Positions 55,696 to 64,000 of a DNA stretch of 64,000 nt are shown piece after piece. Under the pieces are notes generated by a model that was given only the letters and a program-made list of their open reading frames with translations, was not told where the DNA came from and made no database searches. Both the position numbers and the translations under genes were made by a program. The stretch's first letter is position 1. Every line of letters starts with the position of its first letter. Where the stretch lies: positions 23,534 to 87,533 of the forward strand of contig NZ_AWNH01000006.1 in assembly GCF_000482245.1 (NCBI RefSeq), in the 5' to 3' direction. Origin of the DNA: Leptolyngbya sp. Heron Island J (GTDB taxonomy: Bacteria > Cyanobacteriota > Cyanobacteriia > Phormidesmidales > Phormidesmidaceae).

Positions 55696-56874
55696 ATGGA
55701 AAAGAGTGATTCTAAAATTCTACTAATAGATGACGATCTCTTCTCACGCAAGCTATTGCAAGCAATGCTGCAAAAAGTAGGTTGTCAAATTGTTGAAGCT
55801 GATAGCGGTGAGAAGGGGTTAGAACTTTGTCAAAGGAATTCTCCTTCCCTCATCTTATTAGACGCCAAGATGCCAGGCATGGATGGGTTTGACTGTTGTC
55901 GCAAAATTCGGCAACTTCCCGACGGAGAGCATATTCCTATTCTGATGGTAACTGGACTTGAGGATCAATCATCAGTGGATCAAGCCTTTGCCTCTGGTGC
56001 CACTGATTATGTAACTAAACCTGTTCAAATGCCGATTTTAACAGGGCGTGTACGTTATTTACTGAAGGCTTGGCAGGCTGAGAAAGAAGTTCGGGAAAGT
56101 AATGAACGATTTCGGTTAGAGTTGCGTCGAGCAGCTGAATATGTGGAAGCTTTGCTTCCTAATACCGATGATTCTAGGAAATCAAAGGAGAATATTCAGG
56201 CAAATATTCAGATTAATGTTCAATATCAGCCTTCGCATACCTTAGGTGGTGATGCTTTTGACTATGCCTGGTTAGATGACAATCATCTGATGTTTCATTT
56301 GTTAGATGTGGCAGGACATGGAGTTAAATCTGCACTATTATCAGTCTCGATTCTGAATATCTTGCGGAAACGAACATTGCAAGGAGCTGATTTTTATAAG
56401 CCTGAAACAGTTTTGACGGCTTTGAATGATGTTTTTCAAGTTAGTGATAATGGTGAAGATTATTTCACTTTCTGGTATGGGATTTATAACACTATCAACC
56501 GAGAATTAACATTTGCTTCTGCTGGTCACCCCCCTGCTGTGTTGGCTATGCCTGAGGGTGACGACTATAAGACCTGCTATTTAGACAGTGATGGCATTGC
56601 CATTGGATTGTTACCTGACTTTCCGTTTGATGTAAGGAAAGTTGAAATTCCCATTGGTAGTAGTCTTTATCTTTTTAGTGATGGAGTCTATGAGATTCCG
56701 GTAGGAGATGACCACAAAATTTGGGGGTTAGATGCTTGGGCACAAGCTTTAAGGGAGCATAAAAAGACTAAGTCTACTAACCTGAAACCTTTGTCAGATA
56801 AAGCTTTTAGTATAAATGGCGGGACAAATTTAGAAGATGATTTTTCAGTTCTAGAAATATGTTTCTCAACATAA
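55696..56874 (+). CDS. Response regulator with PP2C (RsbU/SpoIIE-type) phosphatase output
   Basis: 392 residues. An N-terminal REC domain (about 5-125) has phosphoacceptor Asp56 in LILLDAKMPGMDG and Lys in VTKPV. A coiled linker (about 130-165) leads to a PP2C/SpoIIE domain (about 175-390) with metal motifs GGDAFDYAWLDD, LDVAGHGVKSAL, ASAGHPP, FSDGVYE and EDDFSVLEI. A phosphorelay signal would switch on dephosphorylation of a STAS protein. Two STAS subtypes are in the window; the one at 35797, beside the GT2-RsbW fusion, is the likeliest target. It precedes three more signalling genes on the same strand, including a hybrid kinase that could phosphorylate it. Confidence 0.9.
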   Translation: MEKSDSKILLIDDDLFSRKLLQAMLQKVGCQIVEADSGEKGLELCQRNSPSLILLDAKMPGMDGFDCCRKIRQLPDGEHIPILMVTGLEDQSSVDQAFASGATDYVTKPVQMPILTGRVRYLLKAWQAEKEVRESNERFRLELRRAAEYVEALLPNTDDSRKSKENIQANIQINVQYQPSHTLGGDAFDYAWLDDNHLMFHLLDVAGHGVKSALLSVSILNILRKRTLQGADFYKPETVLTALNDVFQVSDNGEDYFTFWYGIYNTINRELTFASAGHPPAVLAMPEGDDYKTCYLDSDGIAIGLLPDFPFDVRKVEIPIGSSLYLFSDGVYEIPVGDDHKIWGLDAWAQALREHKKTKSTNLKPLSDKAFSINGGTNLEDDFSVLEICFST

Positions 56875-57218
56875 TTCCTTAGGTGGATATACTCATCATC
56901 TTTATGACTTAAGTAACTTTGCATATTAGAGGAAACTAATAAATTTGAAATCGTTCACTATTTTTCAGGATAACTATGCATGCAGTATGATGCTGTTTGT
57001 TCAGCGCAGGTCTTTAATGAAATTGAGATCGCTAAGTTCAGAGGCTTTCAAATAGCCATTTCTTCGAGAACTCAAACAATTCTTCGAAAAATATTCTCTA
57101 CGTCAGAGCATCATGCATTTGACTGATTACATAGATTTCATCTCAATGTTGAGAGAGAAAGAATGAAGTAGGAAGGCAACAACTTTACCCCTTAAGAGTG
57201 CTGGTGTCAAAAAAATAC
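56875..57218. other. Intergenic region, nothing recognised
   Basis: About 340 A+T-rich bases between the REC-PP2C and pentapeptide-repeat genes. It contains no clear hairpin, repeat or coding sequence. Confidence 0.4.
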
Positions 57219-57692
57219 ATGAGAGATCAAAAAACTAGGAAACAATTTATCAAACTTTTTATGAAAACAAGATTGGCAATTAGTGAGTTATTTGACCGTT
57301 ACAGTATGGGGCAACGAGATTTTCGAGATATTGATCTGCACGATGTAATTCTAAGCTGGTCTAATTTGAGCGACATAGATTTAAGTGGTGCTAATCTCTC
57401 TATTTCTATTGTTGAAGGAATTTGTTTGTCGGATGCTAAATTATGTCAAGTTAATATGAGTCACTCAGACATTACCGTAGCTGATTTATGCTGTGCTGAT
57501 CTAAGTCAAGCAAATCTCTACAAAGCGGATCTACGAGGTGCAGATTTAACTGGAGCAAATTTGACTCATGCGGATTTACGAGGTGCAGATTTAACTGGAG
57601 CTAACCTTAAAAATACCAAGTTTTTGAAGACTAATCTGACAGGTGCTCGATTCCGTAAGTCAGAATTGAGTGATGCAATTTTTTGCTCATAA
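57219..57692 (+). CDS. Pentapeptide-repeat protein
   Basis: 157 residues from ATG 57219. A GTG at 57198 and an ATG at 57261 are also possible; family members usually begin close to ISELFDRYSMGQRDF, which favours the later start. From about residue 45 onward there are A(D/N)LxX pentapeptides (DLSGANLS, ADLSQANLYKADLRGADLTG, repeated with ADLRGADLTGANL), which form a right-handed beta helix. No signal peptide. Such proteins are common in cyanobacteria, mostly with unknown roles. It sits inside a run of signalling genes. Confidence 0.85.
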   Translation: MRDQKTRKQFIKLFMKTRLAISELFDRYSMGQRDFRDIDLHDVILSWSNLSDIDLSGANLSISIVEGICLSDAKLCQVNMSHSDITVADLCCADLSQANLYKADLRGADLTGANLTHADLRGADLTGANLKNTKFLKTNLTGARFRKSELSDAIFCS

Positions 57693-57763
57693 CTTTACTG
57701 TAATGCACTCTCACAAGCAGAGATAAATTAGCGGCAAACATACTGCTGAAAATAGGGAAAACA

Positions 57764-58135
57764 ATGATGACTAATGCAGTTAGACCTCAAAACATTGAAG
57801 ACCTTAAAGTGATTCAAGAAGTGCCTGTTGTAATTGCCAATAGCCAAGGTTTAATCACTTATATCAACGACTGTTTTGAAAGGGTTTTAGGGTGGTCCCG
57901 AGATGATCTCTTAGGAGAATTGATTACCATGATTCTTCCTAGTAGCTTTAAAGACTCTCATAATCTGGCGTTCTCTCGATTTCAAGTGTCAGAAAAGGCT
58001 ACTGTATTAAATCATCCCCTAGAATTAATGACCATCACGAAAAGTCAACAGGAGATTATGACCGAACACTACATCATTGCAGAGAAAGTGGAAGATGATT
58101 GGTTGTTTGGCGCTATGCTTACTCCCCTCAATTAA
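57764..58135 (+). CDS. Single-domain PAS protein
   Basis: 123 residues, essentially one PAS domain: VPVVIANSQGLITYINDCFERVLGWSRDDLLGE then ITMILPSSFKDSHNLAF, with a final strand pair (EHYIIAEKVEDDWLFGAML). No output domain and no TM. It lies 51 bases before the hybrid kinase, whose own PAS domain is N-terminal, so it may supply a separate signal input by contact. The ligand is unknown. Confidence 0.8.
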   Translation: MMTNAVRPQNIEDLKVIQEVPVVIANSQGLITYINDCFERVLGWSRDDLLGELITMILPSSFKDSHNLAFSRFQVSEKATVLNHPLELMTITKSQQEIMTEHYIIAEKVEDDWLFGAMLTPLN

Positions 58136-58186
58136 GTCAGCATAATTGTCCAAGCTTATCACTTTAAAGTAAAAGAGATCTCCTAA

Positions 58187-61100
58187 ATGTCTGTAGAGGC
58201 TGATCCTAAGGCATTAGAAAACCAACTACACACGCTACGTAAAACCTTGGGAAAGATGGAAGTGGCGTTAGATGCTGTGACTGATGCTATCGTCTGGACA
58301 GATGAACGAGGGCGAATACAGTGGTGTAATGCTTTATTTGAGAAGCTAGTTCAGAAGCAGCAGCTAATGCTGCTGAGTAAAAACCTAATTGATGTATTAC
58401 CGCTTTCTCAAAGCAATCAAGTATTATCATCAACGGAACACCCAGGAAATTTAGCTTTATCGCAACAATGTCAGGGCACTAATTTCTATGATTTCTGTCA
58501 GGAAAACATTTTACGAATTCTTGAGATTTCTTGGGCTTCGATTCAATTTGAAGATGCGCAATCAACGAGTGCAGTATTAGCAATTCGTGACGTCACGGAA
58601 AGAAAAAAAGCAGAAGCAGAACTTGAAAAGTATCGAGAAAAGCTTGAGTCCTTAGTGGAGCAACGAACGCTTGAGCTAAGTAATGTTAACGAGCATTTGC
58701 AGGCTGAGCTATTAGAACGTCAGCGAGTTGAAAAACTTTTAGTTAAAAGTGAAGCCGCGATTCGTGCTCTTTATGAAGTCACAGCCTCTCCTAAACTAGA
58801 TTTCGACCAGGCAATTGAAGAATTACTCAACTTTGGCTGTGAGCAATTCAACTTGCCGATAGGGGTTTTGTCTAGGATTCAAGACAAGCAGTATGAAGTA
58901 TGCCTGGCTCGATTACCTACTCGAAAATCTGTTCAAAGAGTACTCTTAAATCTTGAGAATACATATTGCCAAGATGTGATTGCAAGTAATAAAACTCTTT
59001 GTATTCTTGCGGCAGGAGATACATCTTGGGCAAATAGTGCCTGCTACCAAAGCCTAAAGTTAGAAGCTTATTTTGGAACACCTGTCTCAGTGGATGGTCA
59101 AATTTATGGCACCCTTAATTTCTCAAGCCAGATAAAGCGAGAAGAGGCTTTTAGTGCTCTTGATAAAGAACTTTTACTGCTGATGGCACAATGGGTTGGT
59201 CGAGAAATAGAACGTCAGCAAGCTGCAATTACCCTCGCTAAGGCAAGAGATGATGCCCTGGCAGCTACTAAGACTAAAAGTGAATTTTTGGCGACGATGA
59301 GTCATGAAATTCGTACGCCTATGAATGCTGTTATCGGTATGACTAGCCTTTTGCTAGATACAGCTTTAACAGATGAGCAACGTAATTTTGTGACTACTGT
59401 TCGCAATAGTGGCAATGCATTATTATCACTGATTAACGACATACTAGACTTTTCTAAAATTGAATCTGGTCACCTTGAACTTGAAGCCTATCCATTCAAT
59501 TTACGAGCATGTATTGAAGAAGCGTTTGATCTAATTTCTGCAAGAGCAGCTGAAAAGCAATTAGAGCTTGCCTTTCATATTGATTCAGCTGTTCATAATA
59601 CATTTATGGGCGATGTTACCCGTCTGCGTCAGATCTTGGTCAATCTTTTAGGAAATGCAGTTAAGTTTACCCATCAAGGGGAGATTTCCATTTCTGTGAC
59701 TCATTGGAAATCTTCATCACTAGCTGAGCCAGGTTCACAATCGCTGGCTGAAACCCATCAGAGTCTGTGCTTTGCGGTTAAAGATACAGGTATTGGTATT
59801 CCTGCCCAAAGAATAGAACGATTATTTAAAGCATTTAGCCAGGTAGATTCGTCTACTACACGTAAATATGGTGGTACAGGTCTAGGCTTAGCTATCTGCA
59901 AGCAGTTAGTTGAAATGATGGGAGGAAATATTTGGGTTGATAGTCAAGTCGATCAAGGTAGCACTTTTTTCTTCACCGTTACCGTGCAGACCGTATTAGA
60001 AAAAAGAAGCCATAGAAGTATTACAGTTCCAGCTCAGTTAGTTGGTAAACGCTTACTAATTGTTGATGATAATGCTACTAATCGCCAGATTCTTGAAAAA
60101 CAAACTCAAACTTGGGGGATGCTAACCCGGACAACTGCCTCAGGCTCGGAAACTCTAAAGTGTTTTGAAAGAGGGGAAGTCTTTGATTTAGCGATTTTGG
60201 ACATGCAAATGCCTGAAATGGATGGAATGACTCTGGCTCAAGAAATACATGCTCTCCCAGCTCAAAAAGCATTGCCTTTGATGATGTTAACCTCTGTGGG
60301 AAAGTATCAAATTTCTCAAGCGGACATTGAAAGACATTTTGTGGCATTTTTAAACAAGCCCATTAAGCAGGCTCAGTTGCTAGAAAATCTAGTTAGGCTT
60401 TGTGAAGGTGAATCTATCAAGTTTGAACAACCTAAAAAATTAGTGACAACGATTGATCATCATTTGGCTGAAAAATATCCGCTTCAAATCTTGTTGGCTG
60501 AAGATAATGGTGTGAATCAACAACTTGCAACACAGTTGCTTAAAAAGATGGGCTATCGTGCAGATGTAGTGGGTAATGGATTGGAAGTTATTAATGCGTT
60601 AGAGCGCCAATCCTATGATGTAATTTTGATGGATTTACAAATGCCTGAGATGGATGGCTTAATAGCAACACAAAAGATTTGTGAACGTTGGCCTGCTCCT
60701 GTTAGGCCTTGGATTGTTGCAGTTACTGCAAATGCGATGCAAGGTGATCGTGAGGCTTGCTTAAAAGCAGGCATGGATAACTATATTAGTAAGCCTATTC
60801 AAATTGAAGAACTTGTGACAGCTTTACAGCAAGTGCCCTCCCGTAGTTCTCGAGAAAATTTCCAAAGACAATCTGCAATACAAGCTGATGCAAAAGTTCA
60901 AGAGCATGAGGATGTTCAGTTGCTTGCTCAAGAATTAACAGAAGCTTCTTCAGTAAAGGATGGGAGACAGATTGATAAGGAAGTACGGGCTATAGAATCA
61001 GCTATAGATCATCATCAACTATGTAATTTGGTATCTATGATGGGAGGCGAAGTAGCCGTCTTGAAGCAACTGGTTGACACCTACATTAGTGAGTCACCTG

Positions 61101-61366
61101 ATCTTATCCAGAGGATGGATAAGGCCGTTATACAGAATGATGCGTTGGCCCTAGAACATAATGCCCATACTTTGAAATCAAGTAGTCATGCTTTAGGGGC
61201 ACTTGAATTGTCTAACTTATGTGCAAGATTGGAAAAAATAGGTCGTGAGAACCAGATGGATGATGCAACAAAACTTTTAGAAGACTTGCATGACGAATAT
61301 CGCACAATAAAAATTGTATTAACAACAGATGTGAATAAATTGATTTTGTGTTGTAATTTTAACTAA
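58187..61366 (+). CDS. Cytoplasmic hybrid histidine kinase: PAS-GAF-HisKA-HATPase-REC-REC-HPt
   Basis: 1059 residues, with no TM segments. PAS at about 20-140 (VTDAIVWTDERGRIQWCN), a coiled coil at about 140-190 and GAF at about 195-345 are followed by HisKA with phosphoacceptor His373 ([19 protein letters not shown]), HATPase ([17 protein letters not shown]), REC1 ([22 protein letters not shown]), REC2 (ILLAEDNGVN, VILMDLQMPEMDG) and a C-terminal HPt (NAHTLKSSSHALG). All phosphorelay residues are intact. It shares the kinase-to-HPt half with the two membrane kinases on the other strand, so these signalling genes form a paralogous set. Likely phosphotransfer targets are the REC domains of the PP2C protein at 55696 and the diguanylate cyclase at 61523. 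Confidence 0.93.
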   Translation: MSVEADPKALENQLHTLRKTLGKMEVALDAVTDAIVWTDERGRIQWCNALFEKLVQKQQLMLLSKNLIDVLPLSQSNQVLSSTEHPGNLALSQQCQGTNFYDFCQENILRILEISWASIQFEDAQSTSAVLAIRDVTERKKAEAELEKYREKLESLVEQRTLELSNVNEHLQAELLERQRVEKLLVKSEAAIRALYEVTASPKLDFDQAIEELLNFGCEQFNLPIGVLSRIQDKQYEVCLARLPTRKSVQRVLLNLENTYCQDVIASNKTLCILAAGDTSWANSACYQSLKLEAYFGTPVSVDGQIYGTLNFSSQIKREEAFSALDKELLLLMAQWVGREIERQQAAITLAKARDDALAATKTKSEFLATMSHEIRTPMNAVIGMTSLLLDTALTDEQRNFVTTVRNSGNALLSLINDILDFSKIESGHLELEAYPFNLRACIEEAFDLISARAAEKQLELAFHIDSAVHNTFMGDVTRLRQILVNLLGNAVKFTHQGEISISVTHWKSSSLAEPGSQSLAETHQSLCFAVKDTGIGIPAQRIERLFKAFSQVDSSTTRKYGGTGLGLAICKQLVEMMGGNIWVDSQVDQGSTFFFTVTVQTVLEKRSHRSITVPAQLVGKRLLIVDDNATNRQILEKQTQTWGMLTRTTASGSETLKCFERGEVFDLAILDMQMPEMDGMTLAQEIHALPAQKALPLMMLTSVGKYQISQADIERHFVAFLNKPIKQAQLLENLVRLCEGESIKFEQPKKLVTTIDHHLAEKYPLQILLAEDNGVNQQLATQLLKKMGYRADVVGNGLEVINALERQSYDVILMDLQMPEMDGLIATQKICERWPAPVRPWIVAVTANAMQGDREACLKAGMDNYISKPIQIEELVTALQQVPSRSSRENFQRQSAIQADAKVQEHEDVQLLAQELTEASSVKDGRQIDKEVRAIESAIDHHQLCNLVSMMGGEVAVLKQLVDTYISESPDLIQRMDKAVIQNDALALEHNAHTLKSSSHALGALELSNLCARLEKIGRENQMDDATKLLEDLHDEYRTIKIVLTTDVNKLILCCNFN

Positions 61367-61522
61367 AGTAATACAGCATCTATTCTTCAATCAACTATCA
61401 TCTGTTAGTTTTAGTAGATATTTTCAGGATTGTAAGCGGAATAGGGAATTTTAATAATAAGTTATCTGGTTTAAGCTGAAATAATCTGCCGTGGTTATAC
61501 TTGCCACGATTCTAAAAATACT

Positions 61523-62539
61523 ATGGATGCAGCCTTAGATATAACTCCTTCCTCAGAGCATATTCCATTAATTCTAATCGTAGACGATGATGCCGTTTCG
61601 AATTTGATGCTTTCTGAAGTTTTACACAAAGACGGTTATAAGACTTCAGTAGTTGAAGATGGCCAGGCTGCTTTAATCGCATGTCAAAAAGAGTTGCCAG
61701 ATATTATTTTAATGGATGCCGTTATGCCTGTTATGAACGGGTTTAACTGTTGTCGCTCGCTACATATATTGTATGGTGAAAATTGTCCTCCCATTCTTAT
61801 GATTACAGGCTTAAATGATACCGATTCGGTAGAGCATGCTTATAAGGTAGGAGCCGTGGACTACGTAACAAAACCTTTTCATTGGGCTGTACTCCTTGGG
61901 CGTGTTCGTCAAGCTATCAGTTCTCATCTCGCTCATCAAAAGCTTAAACAAGCTTTAGCGAAAGAAAGATTACTCCTTAAAGAACTTAAAATTGCTAATC
62001 AGCAACTACATAGCCTTGCGACAATTGACGGTCTTACTAGTATTACTAATCGTCGTGTATTTAATGAAAGGCTTGAGGATGAGTGGAAGAGGTTATGTCG
62101 AGAACAATCACAACTTGGACTTATCCTGATTGATATTGACTATTTTAAGGCATATAACGATACTTATGGCCATCTAAATGGGGATAAGTGTTTATGTCAA
62201 GTTGCCAAAATAATTAATGATTGTGCTCGTCGTCCTGCTGATCTGGCCGCTCGCTACGGAGGAGAAGAATTTGCATTGATTTTGCCTAATACAGAACTTG
62301 AAGGTGTTATTCATGTTGGTAAATTAATACAAGAGCAACTGCGAAATCTTGCTATTCCTCATGTTTCATCTAAAGTAAAGTCTATAGTTACTGTAAGCAT
62401 TGGGGCAGTCGCTATTGTTCCTGCTTTTTCTAAGTCACCTCAAACTTTAATCAATTGTGCTGATCAAGCACTTTACCATGCTAAAAATAATGGTCGGGAC
62501 TGTGTCATTGCTTTGTCCAATTCTATGATCGTTGAGTGA
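61523..62539 (+). CDS. Response regulator diguanylate cyclase (REC-GGDEF)
   Basis: 338 residues. REC at about 14-135 has phosphoacceptor Asp65 in IILMDAVMPVMNG. After a helical linker, the GGDEF domain (about 165-335) carries an intact active site RYGGEEF (246-250) and an RxxD product-inhibition site (RPAD, 237-240) five residues before it. It should make cyclic di-GMP when phosphorylated and be feedback-inhibited. c-di-GMP commonly stimulates cellulose-type synthases through PilZ, yet the GT2 synthase in this locus lacks a visible PilZ domain, so the receptor lies elsewhere or the two controls are separate. It is the last gene before the IS element. Confidence 0.92.
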   Translation: MDAALDITPSSEHIPLILIVDDDAVSNLMLSEVLHKDGYKTSVVEDGQAALIACQKELPDIILMDAVMPVMNGFNCCRSLHILYGENCPPILMITGLNDTDSVEHAYKVGAVDYVTKPFHWAVLLGRVRQAISSHLAHQKLKQALAKERLLLKELKIANQQLHSLATIDGLTSITNRRVFNERLEDEWKRLCREQSQLGLILIDIDYFKAYNDTYGHLNGDKCLCQVAKIINDCARRPADLAARYGGEEFALILPNTELEGVIHVGKLIQEQLRNLAIPHVSSKVKSIVTVSIGAVAIVPAFSKSPQTLINCADQALYHAKNNGRDCVIALSNSMIVE

Positions 62540-62677
62540 GGTTGTTGTAGTCCTCGTAGGAGAGTGCTCTAATGATTTAGCCTTTAAAGGCCTGAATGTG
62601 TTGCGTCTATACAGCCAACAGTTGGATCTCAATTAATTTTGATGTCTTTGTTAATGCGCAGCATTGGTGATCTATTG

Positions 62678-63999
62678 CTGATTGACTGACAAAAGTTTAG
62701 TCAGGATTGAACAGAGTAGTAAAGACCTGAAATTCAAACTGAAAGGAGCGTTTTTCATGCTGCCAGCGAGAGGCCATCGCCGGGTCAGGGTCGATGTTAG
62801 ACGAGAATAAAACACGATTCACTAGCTGCCAGCCATCGAGTAAGGCCGCATGAATCCAATCGAGACCAATACGAAAATAACTATTGCCGCGAAACCAATG
62901 AGTATCAACCCATCTCCGCTTGCCTGACTCAACGACAGCAACGCCCTGCGCGGTCACGTAAAGTGTCGCGAGCGCTAAGATGAAACATAAACGTGAGAGG
63001 TCACAAACCGAACGAATCTCGGACTTTTGCAAATTCCAACCGCTGGACTGCTCATCCTTGAAAAGTTCCTCGATATCGAAGCGAAAGCCATACTCCTGCA
63101 ATGTTTTGAGCGTAGTGGGTTCATCACTGACAACGACCCAGAGTTCGCCATTGAGAGGATTGCGACCGACGATGACATGGACTGGACCATACCACTGTCG
63201 CTTGTGCAGTTTAACCGTGTGGAAACAGCGCACGTCACCAGCTGCCAGATGCACTGAGGTCGCTTGTATCCAGCCTCCGGTAGAGCGCCATAACCACGTG
63301 TTGCTCTTGAGTCGAATGCGATAGTGCCAACCCAATTGGCCCAAGGCTTCCATTGCATCAGTGTGAATACATCCTCGGTCCGCCAGCAGAACAACCTTCA
63401 CGGCCTTCGGCAGGTATCGAGCCGCATGCATTAACATCTCGTGATACTCGCTGAAGGCAACGGTTGCACTCGAATGCCTGAGCACACGCCAAGACAACGG
63501 GAGGGCGCGTCCTCGGTGAACCACGGCTAACCGAATCAGACAGTACTCATCCCAAAACTGGGTGGTGTCTAAGCTCACATACAGACACTCGTCTTCCCAA
63601 TTCGCCAACGCAGCTTGAATGATTGGCTTGTACAACCGATGTACATTGATGCGTGGATTCCCGAGCCAGCGACGTATACGACGTTGGCGACTTTGCGCGT
63701 ACTGCCCTCGGCAGGGAATATACTTGGCCCACTTCGTTAGGTTCACTTCACCGGTATGAATCAGCGCAACGACCATCCATAGACATGTCGTTAAATGAGT
63801 GAGATGTACCCAGTTTTCGCCTTGACCTAGCCAGGCTTTCAAGGCATCGTAGAGACGGGAGTTTTTTTCACAGCGTTTCTATAATTTGAGTGGTATCTAA
63901 TTCTAGAGTGCTGGACTCCCACTTCCTTTTCAATTTTCTACAATCCAGAACTGACGGTCACTTCAACACTAGAGACAGTATCTTTTGTCAGTCAATCAG
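62678..63999. mobile_element. Complete IS4-family insertion sequence
   Basis: Perfect 18-bp terminal inverted repeats: CTGATTGACTGACAAAAG at 62678-62695 and its complement at 63982-63999, enclosing 1322 bases with one transposase gene. The target duplication cannot be checked because only one base follows the right end in this window. It is inserted downstream of the diguanylate cyclase gene without disrupting a recognised gene. Confidence 0.9.
62697..63842 (-). CDS. IS4-family transposase
   Basis: 381 residues in the called frame, from a TTG at 63842; the frame is open further upstream (KRCEKNSRLYDA) but has no ATG. DDE residues: Asp92 in YVSLDTTQFWD, Asp155 in VLLADRG, and Glu258 in the YGFRFDIEELF segment, which fits the IS4 Y-x2-R-x3-E signature. 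It is intact and probably active in cut-and-paste transposition. Its stop lies two bases inside the left inverted repeat. Confidence 0.9.
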   Translation of the reverse strand: MKAWLGQGENWVHLTHLTTCLWMVVALIHTGEVNLTKWAKYIPCRGQYAQSRQRRIRRWLGNPRINVHRLYKPIIQAALANWEDECLYVSLDTTQFWDEYCLIRLAVVHRGRALPLSWRVLRHSSATVAFSEYHEMLMHAARYLPKAVKVVLLADRGCIHTDAMEALGQLGWHYRIRLKSNTWLWRSTGGWIQATSVHLAAGDVRCFHTVKLHKRQWYGPVHVIVGRNPLNGELWVVVSDEPTTLKTLQEYGFRFDIEELFKDEQSSGWNLQKSEIRSVCDLSRLCFILALATLYVTAQGVAVVESGKRRWVDTHWFRGNSYFRIGLDWIHAALLDGWQLVNRVLFSSNIDPDPAMASRWQHEKRSFQFEFQVFTTLFNPD

Positions 64000-64000
64000 G

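Overview
The window looks like a cyanobacterial chromosome segment. HIP1-type GCGATCGC sites recur (for example near 2173, 4764, 6831, 9053 and 10313). Upstream ribosome-binding sites are weak or absent at many genes. The gene content is also typical: hybrid kinases ending in HPt domains, several STAS/RsbW/RsbU-type proteins, a DUF3131 protein family and an OprB-type porin. No rRNA, tRNA or CRISPR array was seen. The species cannot be named from this sequence alone.

Layout. (1) 1-2894: a three-gene + strand set for acidic amino acids: an Asp/Glu racemase cut by the window edge, a periplasmic amino-acid-binding protein with a peptidoglycan-binding domain, and a glutamate/aspartate-type symporter. 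(2) 3438-17068: a long + strand metabolic cluster with two DJ-1/PfpI proteins, a thiamine-diphosphate enzyme, five SnoaL/NTF2-like genes (one with two domains, one a lipoprotein), an OprB-type porin, an NmrA-type reductase, a GMC oxidoreductase, a VOC protein and an AGE-family epimerase-like protein. Its substrate is unknown. (3) 17152-25358: STAS, glgX, STAS, RsbW-like kinase, RsbU-like phosphatase, a ParA/MinD-like ATPase overlapping a small winged-helix-like gene, and a Cache-HAMP membrane sensor. This resembles a partner-switching module built around a glycogen debranching enzyme. (4) 25699-28865: LtrA-like, GNAT and thiopurine-methyltransferase-like genes, then a decayed IS1595-type transposase fragment. 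(5) 28866-41513 (- strand): GH2 hydrolase, a decayed GH9-like gene, a cellulose-synthase-like GT2 enzyme with an RsbW-like kinase domain inserted in its catalytic region, a STAS protein, a hybrid kinase split by a one-base frameshift, a PhnD-like binding lipoprotein and a paralogous intact hybrid kinase. (6) 41911-55455: an outer-membrane barrel, an 1808-residue RTX protein, a small hypothetical gene, and four DUF3131 domains in two adjacent genes. (7) 55696-62539 (+ strand): REC-PP2C phosphatase, pentapeptide-repeat protein, PAS protein, PAS-GAF hybrid kinase and REC-GGDEF diguanylate cyclase. (8) 62678-63999: a complete IS4-type element with 18-bp inverted repeats.

Interpretation. Regions 5-7 read as one exopolysaccharide/extracellular-matrix locus with its own signalling. 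The most striking item is the GT2 synthase. It lacks a visible PilZ (c-di-GMP) domain and instead carries an anti-sigma-type serine kinase domain, next to a STAS gene and about 20 kb from a REC-PP2C phosphatase. All three roles of a partner switch (kinase, STAS substrate, phosphatase) are therefore present, with the kinase built into the polymer synthase. A second, separate set of the same protein types surrounds glgX. That these sets regulate polymer or glycogen metabolism is inference; the domains and their order are read from the sequence.
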